NCBI GenBank assembly: GCA_965197005.1
Contig: OZ239982.1
Coordinates: 2,418,001 to 2,482,000 of the forward strand
Length of the DNA: 64,000 nucleotides
Source: G965197005 sp965197005
GTDB taxonomy: Bacteria; Pseudomonadota; Gammaproteobacteria; Pseudomonadales; Oceanobacteraceae
Direction: 5' to 3'
The first letter of the stretch is position 1. Each line of letters opens with the position of its first letter. A model generated the notes under the pieces. That model was not told the DNA's origin, did not search any database, and saw only the letters and a program-made list of their open reading frames with translations. Below are positions 34,839 through 43,281 of the stretch, piece after piece. The translations under genes were made by a program, and so were the position numbers.

Positions 34839-35894
34839 TTAAGGTGAACAAGATGTGTCACCTTGTTGTTCCAGTTGTTTGTGTTTAAATTGCGCTTGGT
34901 AGAGTTCACCTTTTTGCAGCAGCATCCACATGAGCCGTGCCATTTTGTGAGCCGTAGCTACTACAGCTTTGTTCTTGCCGATACGCGTCACAAGCTGAGT
35001 GATCCAACGACTGAAATCATCATCTTTTTTATGTGCCCGATGCACAATGGAGCGTGCACCATGAATCAGCTGTTTACGTAAATACCCATCACCACGTTTA
35101 GTAATACTCGATAAACGATTGGTATTGCCTGAGGCATATTGTCTAGGCGTTAATCCTAACCACACACCTAACTCTTTGGCATTACTAAAGGCTTGTCCTT
35201 TATCAATGGATGCACTGAATGCCGATGCAATTAATGGCCCAACGCCAGGAATGGATTGCATAATATGTGCAGCAGGGCTTTGCTCGTTGGTTTTTACAAA
35301 GCGTGCTTCAAGTCTCTGTATTTTATCATTAAGTAGCGAAAGCTCTTCGGTGGCTTCGGTTAACAACACTTGAACAGCTATCGGATGTAATTCAGATAAG
35401 AAGCGATGCAAGCCTTCCTTAAACCCTTTATGTCCTTGGGGAAGAACAACGCCAAACTCCAGCAACAAACTGCGAGTTTGATTAATCAATGCAGTACGCG
35501 AAGCAATCAGGCGCTCACGCATTCGATGAAAGACCAATACCCCTTGTTGTGCTTCAGATTTAATCGGTACAAAACGAAGGTTGACACGTTGGCTGGCTTC
35601 ATAAATCGCCATACAATCGTTTTTATCGTTCTTATTGCCGCGCACAAACGGGGTAACATGCTGCGCGGGAATTAACTTCACCTGATGCCCTAACTGCAAA
35701 CCAAAGCGTCCCCAGTAATGAGCTGTGGCACAGGCTTCCATCACAATGGAACAAGGTGGAAGTTGCATTAAGAAGGTTTTTAACGCCTCTCGGCTTAGAC
35801 GTTTGGATAAACAGGGCTTACCTTGTTCGTTGATACCTAGTAATTGAAAAGACTGTTTTGCCAAATCAATGGTGAGTGTGCTAATTTGAGTCAT
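34839..35894 (-). CDS. IS110-family transposase, copy 1
   Basis: A DEDD transposase/recombinase of 351 residues. N-terminal RuvC-like domain: LTIDLAKQSFQLLGI (first Asp), VMEACATAHYWGR (Glu), and GNKNDKNDCMAIYEA (Asp pair). C-terminal Transposase_20 domain: MQSIPGVGPLIASAF, then GVWLGLTPRQYASG and RGDGYLRKQLIHGARS, with the conserved serine region. The ATG at 35894 has AAGGAG 8 bases before it; longer readings would cross the IS end. The ribosome site sits in one arm of an 11-bp inverted repeat (see findings). Intact, so likely active. Confidence 0.93.
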   Translation of the reverse strand: MTQISTLTIDLAKQSFQLLGINEQGKPCLSKRLSREALKTFLMQLPPCSIVMEACATAHYWGRFGLQLGHQVKLIPAQHVTPFVRGNKNDKNDCMAIYEASQRVNLRFVPIKSEAQQGVLVFHRMRERLIASRTALINQTRSLLLEFGVVLPQGHKGFKEGLHRFLSELHPIAVQVLLTEATEELSLLNDKIQRLEARFVKTNEQSPAAHIMQSIPGVGPLIASAFSASIDKGQAFSNAKELGVWLGLTPRQYASGNTNRLSSITKRGDGYLRKQLIHGARSIVHRAHKKDDDFSRWITQLVTRIGKNKAVVATAHKMARLMWMLLQKGELYQAQFKHKQLEQQGDTSCSP

Positions 35895-35971
35895 GTTGGA
35901 CGCTCCTTTTTGCTGTGGTTGAAAATTCAGTATGGCGCATTGACGCCGAGTAAGGAGCGTCCATCTCATCA

Positions 35972-36422
35972 CTTATGTTTGGCAACACTGCATTCTAATA
36001 ACGCCAACCAAGCCCTTGAACGCATTATTAACTTTTTTCCAGCAGATAAGCATAATCAAATCTGGATGGATTTATCTCTTAATTTACGTGCGATTGTGGC
36101 GCAACAGTTGGTGGTTAAACAAAAAAGTGAAGGGCGTAATGCCGCCGTTGAGATTTTACTCAATAGCCCACTGGTATCCGATTTAATCCGTGAAGGGGCA
36201 ACCCATGAGCTTAAAGCGTTGATGGAAAAATCTACGGAAATGGGTATGCAAACCTTTGACCAAGCCTTATTAGCGCTATTTGAGCGTGAACTTATTAGCT
36301 ATGAAGATGCTTTAGCGCATGCAGATAAACCTAACGACTTACGTTTACAAATTAAATTGGCAACGGGTGTAAGCCATGATGAAGAAGATAAGAGCCTTGG
36401 TTTTTCATTACAAGACCCGTAA
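35972..36422 (+). pseudogene. pilU: pilU, 3' part
   Basis: C-terminal 149 codons of pilU after the insertion sequence, reading LCLATLHSNNANQAL at once, then INFFPADKHNQIWMDLSLNLRAIVAQQL (split by nothing), AVEILLNSPLVSDLI and the end DLRLQIKL followed by an acidic tail. It has no start signal of its own, so no PilU is made unless the IS excises precisely. The lack of other damage suggests a recent insertion. Confidence 0.93.
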
Positions 36423-36445
36423 CACTCAATAAACCCAACTATAAA

Positions 36446-36479
36446 AAAACCCAAGTTTGCGATAAGCACCTTGGGTTTT
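36446..36479 (+). terminator. Bidirectional terminator between pilU and hslU
   Basis: A 10-bp perfect stem AAAACCCAAG / CTTGGGTTTT with a 14-base loop. T-rich to the right (ATTTTGTCTTTT) and seven T on the minus strand, it serves both the pil and the hslVU transcripts. Confidence 0.85.
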
Positions 36480-36501
36480 ATTTTGTCTTTTATTTAAACG
36501 A

Positions 36502-37857
36502 TTATAAAATAAACTGACTTAAATCCTGATTCTTTGCCAATTCACTCAGCTGTTCATTCACATAGTTGGCATCAATAATGACCTTATCTTGCAATTCGCT
36601 GGCATCAAAAGATAGGGTTTCAAGCAATCGTTCCATAAGCGTATGTAAACGGCGTGCGCCAATATTCTCCGTGCTTTCATTGACCTCATAAGCAATTTCT
36701 GCCAAGCGTTTAATGGCACATGGGGTAAATTCAATCTCTAGGTTTTCAGCCTGCATAAGTGCCTGATATTGTTCGGTTAGTGCCGCTTTAGGCTCAGTTA
36801 AAATACGGGCAAAATCATCGGGGGTTAAGGCATTTAATTCCACTCGAATAGGCAGACGACCTTGCAGCTCAGGAATTAAATCAGAAGGCTTGGCAACATG
36901 AAATGCGCCTGATGCGATAAATAAAATATGGTCGGTTTTTATCATGCCGTATTTGGTGCTAACGGTACAGCCTTCGATAAGGGGTAGTAAATCTCGCTGT
37001 ACACCTTCACGGGAAACGTCACCTCCTGAATGTTCTTGGCGTTTGGCAACCTTATCTATTTCATCTAAAAAGACAATGCCGTTTTGTTCTACCAATTTAA
37101 CTGCTTGGGTTTTCACTTCGTCCATATTTAAGAGTTTGCTTGCTTCTTCATCTTGCAGTAGCTTAAACGCATCTTTAATTTTCAGTTTGCGTTTACTGGT
37201 TTTATCTGAGCCCATATTAGAGAAAAGATTTTGTAGCTGGTTGGTCATATCTTCCATACCAGGAGGTGCCATAATCTCAACCCCCATCGGTGTTTGGGCA
37301 ACGTCGATTTCGATTTCTTTTTCGTCTAAATCTCCTTCACGCAATTTTTTACGAAACATCTGACGGCTGGCACGGCTGTTTTCATCATTGTCGCTGTGAT
37401 TATCGGTATGCCAGTTATTACTGCTACGAGCAGGTGGCAGTAGCGAATCTAAAACCCGTTCTTCTGCGGCCTCAAAGGCTCTTTGAGAGACTTTCTGCAT
37501 TTCCATTTCACGCAACATTTTAACGCCCGTTTCCACTAAGTCTCGAATAATAGATTCGACATCTTTACCTACATAACCCACTTCTGTAAATTTGGTGGCT
37601 TCAACCTTAATAAAAGGCGAATGAGCGAGCTTGGCTAAGCGTCTTGCTATTTCTGTTTTACCTACCCCTGTAGGACCTATCATTAAGATGTTTTTAGGTG
37701 AGACTTCCTCACGCAGATCTGCATCTAACTGCATTCTGCGCCAACGATTGCGTAAAGCAATAGCAACTGCACGCTTGGCTTGGGCTTGTCCAATAATATG
37801 ACGATCTAGTTCGTGGACAATTTCTCTTGGGGTCATGGTGCTATTAATATCAGTCAT
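36502..37857 (-). CDS. hslU: HslU ATPase of the HslUV protease
   Basis: AAA+ unfoldase ring that feeds proteins to HslV. It has 451 residues. Start MTPREIVHELDRHIIGQ; Walker A IGPTGVGKTEIARRLA; GYVGKDVESIIRDL (pore motif GYVG); the I-domain insert (about 110-240, charged and Q-rich); Walker B GIVFLDEIDK; sensor 2 TENIGARRLHTL; and the C-terminal LSQFIL tail that docks in HslV. It overlaps hslV by 8 bases. Confidence 0.97.
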   Translation of the reverse strand: MTDINSTMTPREIVHELDRHIIGQAQAKRAVAIALRNRWRRMQLDADLREEVSPKNILMIGPTGVGKTEIARRLAKLAHSPFIKVEATKFTEVGYVGKDVESIIRDLVETGVKMLREMEMQKVSQRAFEAAEERVLDSLLPPARSSNNWHTDNHSDNDENSRASRQMFRKKLREGDLDEKEIEIDVAQTPMGVEIMAPPGMEDMTNQLQNLFSNMGSDKTSKRKLKIKDAFKLLQDEEASKLLNMDEVKTQAVKLVEQNGIVFLDEIDKVAKRQEHSGGDVSREGVQRDLLPLIEGCTVSTKYGMIKTDHILFIASGAFHVAKPSDLIPELQGRLPIRVELNALTPDDFARILTEPKAALTEQYQALMQAENLEIEFTPCAIKRLAEIAYEVNESTENIGARRLHTLMERLLETLSFDASELQDKVIIDANYVNEQLSELAKNQDLSQFIL

Positions 37858-38380
37858 GGTTTTTTAATTCCTCAATGGTCACATTGCTATTGGTAAATAC
37901 GCAAATATCCCCTGCAATCTTTAGGCTTTTTTCGACTATTTCTCGGGCACTTAACTCAGTATTTTCCAATAAGGCTAAGGCGGCGGCTTGGGCGTAATTA
38001 CCACCAGAACCAATACCGATTAAATCGTGCTCTGGTTGTAGAACATCACCATTGCCAGTAATAATCAGTGAGGCAGTGCTATCGGCAACGGCTAAAATGG
38101 CCTCTAGCTTGCGTAATGCTCTATCAGAACGCCACTCTTTTGCCAGCTCTACCGCTGCACGGGTAAGCTGTCCATGATGCTGATTAAGCTGGGCTTCAAA
38201 TTTTTCAAATAGGGTAAAGGCATCGGCAGTGCCGCCTGCAAAACCTGCGATAACTTTATCATTATAAAGGCGACGGACTTTTTTGGCGTTGCCTTTCATA
38301 ACCGTATTACCTAACGAAACCTGCCCATCTCCACCGATGACCACATCATTATTACGTCTAACTGAAACTATGGTTGTCAT
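37850..38380 (-). CDS. hslV: HslV peptidase of the HslUV protease
   Basis: Proteasome-like threonine peptidase. It has 176 residues; after removal of the first methionine the nucleophile threonine of TTIVSVRR is N-terminal. GDGQVSLGNTVMKGNAKKVRR and VIAGFAGGTADAFTLFE are family hallmarks, with GSGGNYAQAAALALL late. First gene of the hslVU operon, behind a sigma-32 promoter 32 bases upstream. Confidence 0.97.
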   Translation of the reverse strand: MTTIVSVRRNNDVVIGGDGQVSLGNTVMKGNAKKVRRLYNDKVIAGFAGGTADAFTLFEKFEAQLNQHHGQLTRAAVELAKEWRSDRALRKLEAILAVADSTASLIITGNGDVLQPEHDLIGIGSGGNYAQAAALALLENTELSAREIVEKSLKIAGDICVFTNSNVTIEELKNHD

Positions 38381-38411
38381 ATTGTTCTCGATTAATTGAG
38401 TGATTTGCTTG

Positions 38412-38439
38412 ATATGGGGTTTGCGTAAATAAATTCAAG
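38412..38439 (-). promoter_or_regulatory. Sigma-32 (heat-shock) promoter of hslVU
   Basis: On the minus strand, CTTGAAT (38433-38439) and CCCCATAT (38412-38419) are 13 bases apart. These match the sigma-32 consensus CTTGAAA and CCCCATNT in all but the last base of the -35. Transcription would start near 38405, about 25 bases before the hslV ATG. HslUV is a heat-shock protease in E. coli, so motif and gene agree. Confidence 0.88.
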
Positions 38440-38508
38440 GCATCAGAGATACTAGAATTTATTTACTTTTTTCCTTATGCTTATTTTTTTCAGCTAAAGA
38501 ATATAAAT

Positions 38509-39117
38509 ATGACGTTTATTCGCTATTGCTCTATCAGTATATTATTGCTCCTAATAAGTGCTTGCTCTTCTACTCCAGAAAAACCTGATTGTGTATATGC
38601 AGACGGCTCTAATCAGCCTGCGCCTAAGTGGATATGTATAAAAGACTCTCAACTAACCGCTTTGGTTACAGTGACCTATGCAGATAAGTCGGCAACGGGA
38701 ATTAATTTTATGCGACAAGCGGCATTGGTTGCAGCGCAAGATGAATTATTACAGCTATTTAAGTTGCGTTTAAAACAACGATTAACCGATTATGCTCAAA
38801 GACAAGCATTGATAGATAGCCAGTTACTGGCACAGGTTATTGCTGCTAGCCACCAGCAGGTAACTTTGCAAAGTTTAATAGGCGTGCGCATTACTCGCCA
38901 ACGTATAACGCCGACAGGTGGGTTGGTTATTATGGTTGGAATTAATGAAGAAGATGCCATTAGCATGAGCCAACAGACCATTAAAAAAGCCATGCTCTTA
39001 GCGCCTAGTCTATGGCAAAAATTACAACCTAAAGAGAGCTTAAATGGCATTTTTAAGCGTATCTTTAAGCTACCTGAAGACTCAGTCGATAATCAATTTG
39101 GGAAAGGACTTAACTAA
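38509..39117 (+). CDS. Lipoprotein, LPP20-like
   Basis: A 202-residue lipoprotein with lipobox LISACSS (cysteine at about residue 19). After it, CVYADGSNQPAPKWICIKD resembles the (P)xWI segment of LPP20/FlgP-like lipoproteins, and a later MRQAALVAAQDELLQLF helix matches the 'A-x-x-A-R-x-x-L' segment of that family. LVIMVGINEEDA is a last beta strand. Function unknown; related proteins are outer-membrane lipoproteins, some linked to motility. Its last 36 bases overlap the end of the convergent kdsA. Confidence 0.6.
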   Translation: MTFIRYCSISILLLLISACSSTPEKPDCVYADGSNQPAPKWICIKDSQLTALVTVTYADKSATGINFMRQAALVAAQDELLQLFKLRLKQRLTDYAQRQALIDSQLLAQVIAASHQQVTLQSLIGVRITRQRITPTGGLVIMVGINEEDAISMSQQTIKKAMLLAPSLWQKLQPKESLNGIFKRIFKLPEDSVDNQFGKGLN

Positions 39118-39918
39118 AGCATCAATGGCTTGCATCTGTGCTAAATAAGGCTCTAACTTGTCTAAGGGCAAAGCGCAAGGGCCGTCACATTTTGCTGCAT
39201 TAGGGTCTGGGTGTGCTTCAATAAATAAACCTGCTAAGCCAAGAGCCATGCCAGAGCGCGCCAATTCAGTTGCTTGCTGACGACGACCTCCTGCACTGTC
39301 TGCACGGGCACCCGGTTTTTGTAAGGCATGGGTGGCATCAAAGACCACAGGGGCTAAGGTCTTCATCTCGTCCATAGCAAGCATATCAACCACTAAATTA
39401 TTATAACCAAAGCTAGTACCACGCTCGCATAACATCAGATTTTCATTGCCCGCTTCGGCAAATTTATTAAGAATATGGCGCATTTCATGAGCCGCTAAGA
39501 ATTGTGGTTTTTTAATATTAATGGCATTCCCTGTTTTCGCCATTGCCACCACCAAATCTGTTTGTCGTGCTAAAAAAGCAGGTAATTGTAATACGTCTAC
39601 CACTTCGGCAACGGGCTTTGCTTGCTCAGGCTCGTGTACATCAGTGATTAAAGGCACATTAAAAGTGTGTTTGATTTCGGCAAAAATCTTTAAACCTTCA
39701 TCTAATCCCGGCCCTCGATAAGAGTGCATAGAGGAACGGTTGGCTTTATCAAAAGAGGCTTTAAATACATAAGGAATACCGAGTTTTTGCGTCACTTTTA
39801 CATAGTGCTCGCAAATACGCATAGCAAGGTCTCGACTTTCTAATACATTCATGCCGCCAAATAGAGTAAAGGGCTGTTGGTTATTGATACTAAGATGATT
39901 AACTTTGGCTGTTAACAT
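39082..39918 (-). CDS. kdsA: 3-deoxy-8-phosphooctulonate synthase (KDO8P synthase)
   Basis: Condenses PEP with arabinose 5-phosphate to give Kdo 8-phosphate for LPS. It has 278 residues. Motifs: LFGGMNVLESRDLAM, FKASFDKANRSSMHSYRGPGL, TDVHEPEQAKPVAEVVDVLQLPAFLARQTDL (in two halves), and HPDPNAAKCDGPCALPL. The ATG at 39918 has AGGA 5 bases before it; a GTG four codons earlier is in frame but has no ribosome site. The start region carries the core sequence of the island palindromes (findings). It is separated from proB by 22 bases. Confidence 0.96.
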   Translation of the reverse strand: MLTAKVNHLSINNQQPFTLFGGMNVLESRDLAMRICEHYVKVTQKLGIPYVFKASFDKANRSSMHSYRGPGLDEGLKIFAEIKHTFNVPLITDVHEPEQAKPVAEVVDVLQLPAFLARQTDLVVAMAKTGNAINIKKPQFLAAHEMRHILNKFAEAGNENLMLCERGTSFGYNNLVVDMLAMDEMKTLAPVVFDATHALQKPGARADSAGGRRQQATELARSGMALGLAGLFIEAHPDPNAAKCDGPCALPLDKLEPYLAQMQAIDALVKSFPKLIID

Positions 39919-39940
39919 GACTGTCCTCACTTATGTTTTA

Positions 39941-41104
39941 TTAAATAATAACAAGATGATCTCGATGTATCATCTCCTCTGCCTCAAGAATCAGATGTTG
40001 CGCTTTTAAACTTTGAGTAGATTGCTGACACATATTTTGTGCTTGCTGATGATTATAGTTAACCAGTCCTTTAGCAATAAGTTTGCCATTGGTATCAAGA
40101 CAATCAACCACTTCGCCACGCTTAAACAACCCATTTATTTCAATAATACCAATGGGCAACAGGCTTTTACCTTGTTGCGTAATGGCAATGACCGCACCTT
40201 TATCTAATATCAATTTACCTTTGGCACTAAGTTGACCTGCAATCCACTGTTTGCGAGCGGCAAGGGGCTTCGCTTTGGCCAGCAATAAACTGCCGACTTG
40301 TTCGCCTTGTTTTATGCGTAATAAAATGTCTTTTTGCAGACCTCCAGCAATCAATGTATGCGCGCCTGAACGTGCTGCAAGCTGCCCTGCTTTGACTTTG
40401 GTAATCATACCACCACGCCCTAAAACACCGCCTGTCCCTGCCAGTTTAAGCAAGTTGCTATCTTCGGCATAGGCACTTTTAATCTGTTGTGCATTGGGGT
40501 CTTTGCGTGGATCGGCCGCAAACAAACCTTGTTGATCAGTGAGTAATATCAATAAATCCGCTTCTATTAAATTAGCAACCAAAGCACTTAGGGTATCGTT
40601 ATCGCCTAAGCGAATTTCATCAGTGGTTACCGTGTCATTTTCATTAATAATCGGAACAACACCTAATTTTAACATCTGACGCAAGGCAGAACGGGCATTT
40701 AGATACCGCTCACGGTTGGATAAATCAGCGGCAGTTAATAAGATTTGAGCGGTCTGGGTATGATGTTGATTAAATGCGCTCTGATAAGCATGTACCAATC
40801 CCATTTGACCCACAGCCGCCGCTGCTTGGAGCATATCAACCTGATTAGGACGGCTGTGCCAACCTAGGCGAGTCATGCCCTCGGCAATAGAACCAGAAGA
40901 AACCAATAAAACTTGCTGCCCTGCCGCCCTTAATTGTGCAATTTGGTTAACCCAATTTTGTATCGCCTGCGTATTTAGTCCTTTACCATCATTAGTTAAA
41001 ATTGCACTGCCTATTTTGATAACCCAACAGCCAGTACGATTTAATTTGCGACGAACACGCAGGCCCAATTCATCAAGAGTTAGATTAGCAGTGGCATTAG
41101 GCAT
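39941..41104 (-). CDS. proB: Glutamate 5-kinase
   Basis: First step of proline synthesis. It has 387 residues: an amino-acid kinase domain (CWVIKIGSAIL, VLLVSSGSIAEGMTRLG, PIINENDTVTTDEIRLGDNDTLSALVA, GGVLGRGGMITKV) and a C-terminal PUA domain (after about 285; KGAVIAITQQGKSLLPIGI). The family usually has GTGGMxTK; here GRGGMITK. The ATG at 41104 overlaps the obgE stop (TAATG), which decides the start. proC lies elsewhere in the window (31075). Confidence 0.95.
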   Translation of the reverse strand: MPNATANLTLDELGLRVRRKLNRTGCWVIKIGSAILTNDGKGLNTQAIQNWVNQIAQLRAAGQQVLLVSSGSIAEGMTRLGWHSRPNQVDMLQAAAAVGQMGLVHAYQSAFNQHHTQTAQILLTAADLSNRERYLNARSALRQMLKLGVVPIINENDTVTTDEIRLGDNDTLSALVANLIEADLLILLTDQQGLFAADPRKDPNAQQIKSAYAEDSNLLKLAGTGGVLGRGGMITKVKAGQLAARSGAHTLIAGGLQKDILLRIKQGEQVGSLLLAKAKPLAARKQWIAGQLSAKGKLILDKGAVIAITQQGKSLLPIGIIEINGLFKRGEVVDCLDTNGKLIAKGLVNYNHQQAQNMCQQSTQSLKAQHLILEAEEMIHRDHLVII

Positions 41105-42303
41105 TATTCTTGTACCCACTCAACTTCAACATCATCGTCATCATCATAACTCTGTTGTTTTGCTTGTTTGCGAGCAATGCGCTCTTGTTCACGCTTCTCT
41201 GCCAATGCCTGCATATGCAATCTGGATTCTTCTTCTACTTGCTCGCGTTCGGCTTTGACTTGTTCTGCAAAATCGGCATCTTCTTGCATTTGTTCTTGGC
41301 GTTGTTCAACACGCTGCATAATATCAAATACCAATTGCTGAGTGCCGCTACTGGCCAAGGCAGAAATACAATAACTGGGTGCTTGCCAATTTAAATCTGC
41401 AAGTAGTTTTTTACAGCGTGCCTCTGCCTCTTTATCATCAAGCATATCCAGTTTATTCATAACCAACCAGCGATCACGCCTTGCCAAGGCAGGAGAAAAT
41501 TGTGCCAGCTCAGCTTCAATGGCTTTAATTTGTGCAACGGGATTACTCTCATCAAAGGGAGCCATATCCACCACATGTAAAAGTAATTGAGTACGTACCA
41601 AGTGTTTTAAAAAGCGAGTGCCAAGCCCTGCACCTTCAGCGGCACCTGCAATTAACCCAGGAATATCTGCAACCACAAAACTGCGATGCGCCGCAACTGA
41701 TACCACACCCAAGTTTGGTACAAGAGTCGTAAAAGGGTAATCAGCCACCTTAGGTTTCGCCGCAGAAATAGCGCGAATTAATGTTGATTTACCTGCATTA
41801 GGAAAGCCCAATAAGCCTACGTCTGCGAGTACTTTAAGCTCCAGTTTTAGCTCTCTTTTTTCGCCTTCTTGACCTGGCTTTGTTTGTCTTGGTGCTTGAT
41901 TAGTGCTGGATTTATAGCGGGTATTTCCTAATCCATGAAAGCCACCTTTAGCAACAACCAATTGCTGCTTATCAGCGGTTAAATCGCCTAATATCTCTTG
42001 AGTTTGCTGATCAATAACAGAAGTACCTACAGGCACTTGTAAAATGATATCTGCACCTTTAGCTCCTGTGCAATTGCCACCAGAGCCCTGCTCACCATTT
42101 TTGGCTTTATAATGGCGCATATAGCGAAAGTCGATTAACGTATTGACGGACTCTTGTGCTTGCAAAATAACTGAGCCACCATCTCCGCCATCGCCTCCGT
42201 CAGGACCGCCTTTAGGGATAAACTTTTCACGACGAAAGCTCAAGCAACCATTGCCACCTTTGCCTGCTTCTACACTAATTAATGCTTCATCTACAAATTT
42301 CAT
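41104..42303 (-). CDS. obgE: GTPase ObgE/CgtA
   Basis: Ribosome-assembly and stress GTPase. It has 399 residues. The glycine-rich Obg domain (MKFVDEALISVEAGKGGNG, GGDGGDGGSVIL) is followed by the G domain: G1 GFPNAGKSTLI, G3 VADIPGLIAGA, and G4 MNKLDML. After about residue 325 there is a long E/Q/K-rich coiled tail ending in an acidic DDDDDVEVEW. The ATG at 42303 is set by homology. rplU-rpmA-obgE order is conserved. Confidence 0.96.
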   Translation of the reverse strand: MKFVDEALISVEAGKGGNGCLSFRREKFIPKGGPDGGDGGDGGSVILQAQESVNTLIDFRYMRHYKAKNGEQGSGGNCTGAKGADIILQVPVGTSVIDQQTQEILGDLTADKQQLVVAKGGFHGLGNTRYKSSTNQAPRQTKPGQEGEKRELKLELKVLADVGLLGFPNAGKSTLIRAISAAKPKVADYPFTTLVPNLGVVSVAAHRSFVVADIPGLIAGAAEGAGLGTRFLKHLVRTQLLLHVVDMAPFDESNPVAQIKAIEAELAQFSPALARRDRWLVMNKLDMLDDKEAEARCKKLLADLNWQAPSYCISALASSGTQQLVFDIMQRVEQRQEQMQEDADFAEQVKAEREQVEEESRLHMQALAEKREQERIARKQAKQQSYDDDDDVEVEWVQE

Positions 42304-42354
42304 ACTACCAAGGCGTATGCCTTCTCCCATTATTGCACGCTTTTAAACGCAAAA

Positions 42355-42383
42355 ACGCCCCGACTGCAAAACAGGCGGAGCGT
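42355..42383 (-). terminator. Terminator after rpmA
   Basis: A hairpin with stem segments ACGC/GCGT, CCG/CGG and CTG/CAG, broken by a few mismatches, followed by TTTTT on the minus strand. It lies 20 bases past the rpmA stop and before obgE, so obgE needs readthrough or a promoter in the 50 bases after it. Confidence 0.75.
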
Positions 42384-42402
42384 CACTAAAAAAACCGCCT
42401 AC

Positions 42403-42666
42403 TTAACTGGCGACAGGAGCAATGCTTACTGTCATGCGGTTTTTAGGGCCTTTCTTTTCAAACTTTACATGCCCGTCAGCCGTCGCAAATAAGGTATGGT
42501 CACGACCAACACCTACATTTTCGCCTGCATGATAACGTGTGCCACGTTGACGAATAATAATGCTACCTGCATTGGCAAGTTGACCGCCAAACAATTTCAC
42601 GCCTAAGCGTTTACTTTCGGAATCGCGACCGTTACGAGTACTACCACCTGCTTTTTTATGAGCCAT
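42403..42666 (-). CDS. rpmA: 50S ribosomal protein L27
   Basis: An 87-residue L27, whose N-terminal tail reaches the peptidyl-transferase centre. It reads AHKKAGGSTRNGRDSESKRLGVK from residue 2 (in the family form without a cleaved leader), then ILRQRG-like IIRQRGTRYHAGENVG and HTLFATADGHVKFE. AAAGGAGA precedes the ATG. It follows rplU by 24 bases. Confidence 0.98.
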   Translation of the reverse strand: MAHKKAGGSTRNGRDSESKRLGVKLFGGQLANAGSIIIRQRGTRYHAGENVGVGRDHTLFATADGHVKFEKKGPKNRMTVSIAPVAS

Positions 42667-42690
42667 GTGTTTCTCCTTTAATAATGAATA

Positions 42691-43002
42691 TTAACCAGCA
42701 ATACTGGTGATTTTAAGTTCTGTATACCATTGACGATGCCCCATTTGCTTCATATGGTGCTTACGACGTTTGAATTTAAGAATTTTAATTTTCTTATGAC
42801 GACCGTGGGCAACAATTTCAGCAGTCACCTTTGCGCCTTTAATTAAAGGTTCGCCAATAGTGACTTCATCGCCATTACCAATGAGTAATACTTCTTCTAT
42901 TTTCAGTTTTTCGCCAGTTGCAACTTCTAGTTTTTCAACTTTTAGAGTTTGCCCCTCTTGCACTCGGTACTGTTTACCGCCTGTTTTAATTACTGCGTAC
43001 AT
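42691..43002 (-). CDS. rplU: 50S ribosomal protein L21
   Basis: A 103-residue L21. It starts MYAVIKTGGKQYRVQEGQ and has the conserved end KFKRRKHHMKQMGHRQWYTELKI. First gene of rplU-rpmA, with a promoter about 110-160 bases upstream. Confidence 0.98.
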   Translation of the reverse strand: MYAVIKTGGKQYRVQEGQTLKVEKLEVATGEKLKIEEVLLIGNGDEVTIGEPLIKGAKVTAEIVAHGRHKKIKILKFKRRKHHMKQMGHRQWYTELKITSIAG

Positions 43003-43133
43003 TGAACGCTCCGTTTATTTGATTTGTACTTTAGGTTAATCACATTGAAAGACTGCTTGTTGTTTCAAATTTCCTGCGTTTAGTGGCAACACTTTGGTTT
43101 CCATATCACAGAGAGTCATTTCAAGGGCGCAAA

Positions 43134-43162
43134 ATCATACTGCAAATGCAGCTTTAAAGCAA
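43134..43162 (-). promoter_or_regulatory. Probable sigma-70 promoter of rplU-rpmA
   Basis: On the minus strand TTGCTT (43157-43162) and TATGAT (43134-43139) are separated by 17 bases. The -10 fits 5 of 6 consensus bases, the -35 fits 3. It would give a leader of about 125 bases before rplU. Confidence 0.45.
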
Positions 43163-43281
43163 CCTTAATCTGCCTTTTTAGCCCTTTATTAACCGTTTTA
43201 ATATGTTACTAATAGATTTACTGTTTTTAACAGACAAAAAGAGTAAAGTAGCTGACATGACTTTAACTTATGCGAGATACC

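Larger units (their letters stand above)
34439..35971 (-). mobile_element. IS110-family (IS1111-type) insertion sequence, copy 1, in pilU
   Basis: A 1533-bp element found again at 54217-55749 with only a few differences. The ends are set by rebuilding pilU: bases up to 34438 joined to 35972 read E-T-G-H-L-C-L-A-T-L-H-S, the PilU consensus. There is no target duplication apart from a CA dinucleotide present at both ends, so the border is uncertain by two bases. Short subterminal repeats (ACGCTCC) lie 7 bases from the left end and 11 from the right. The long non-coding part (about 400 bases) lies 3' of the transposase, as in the IS1111 subgroup. Confidence 0.93.
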
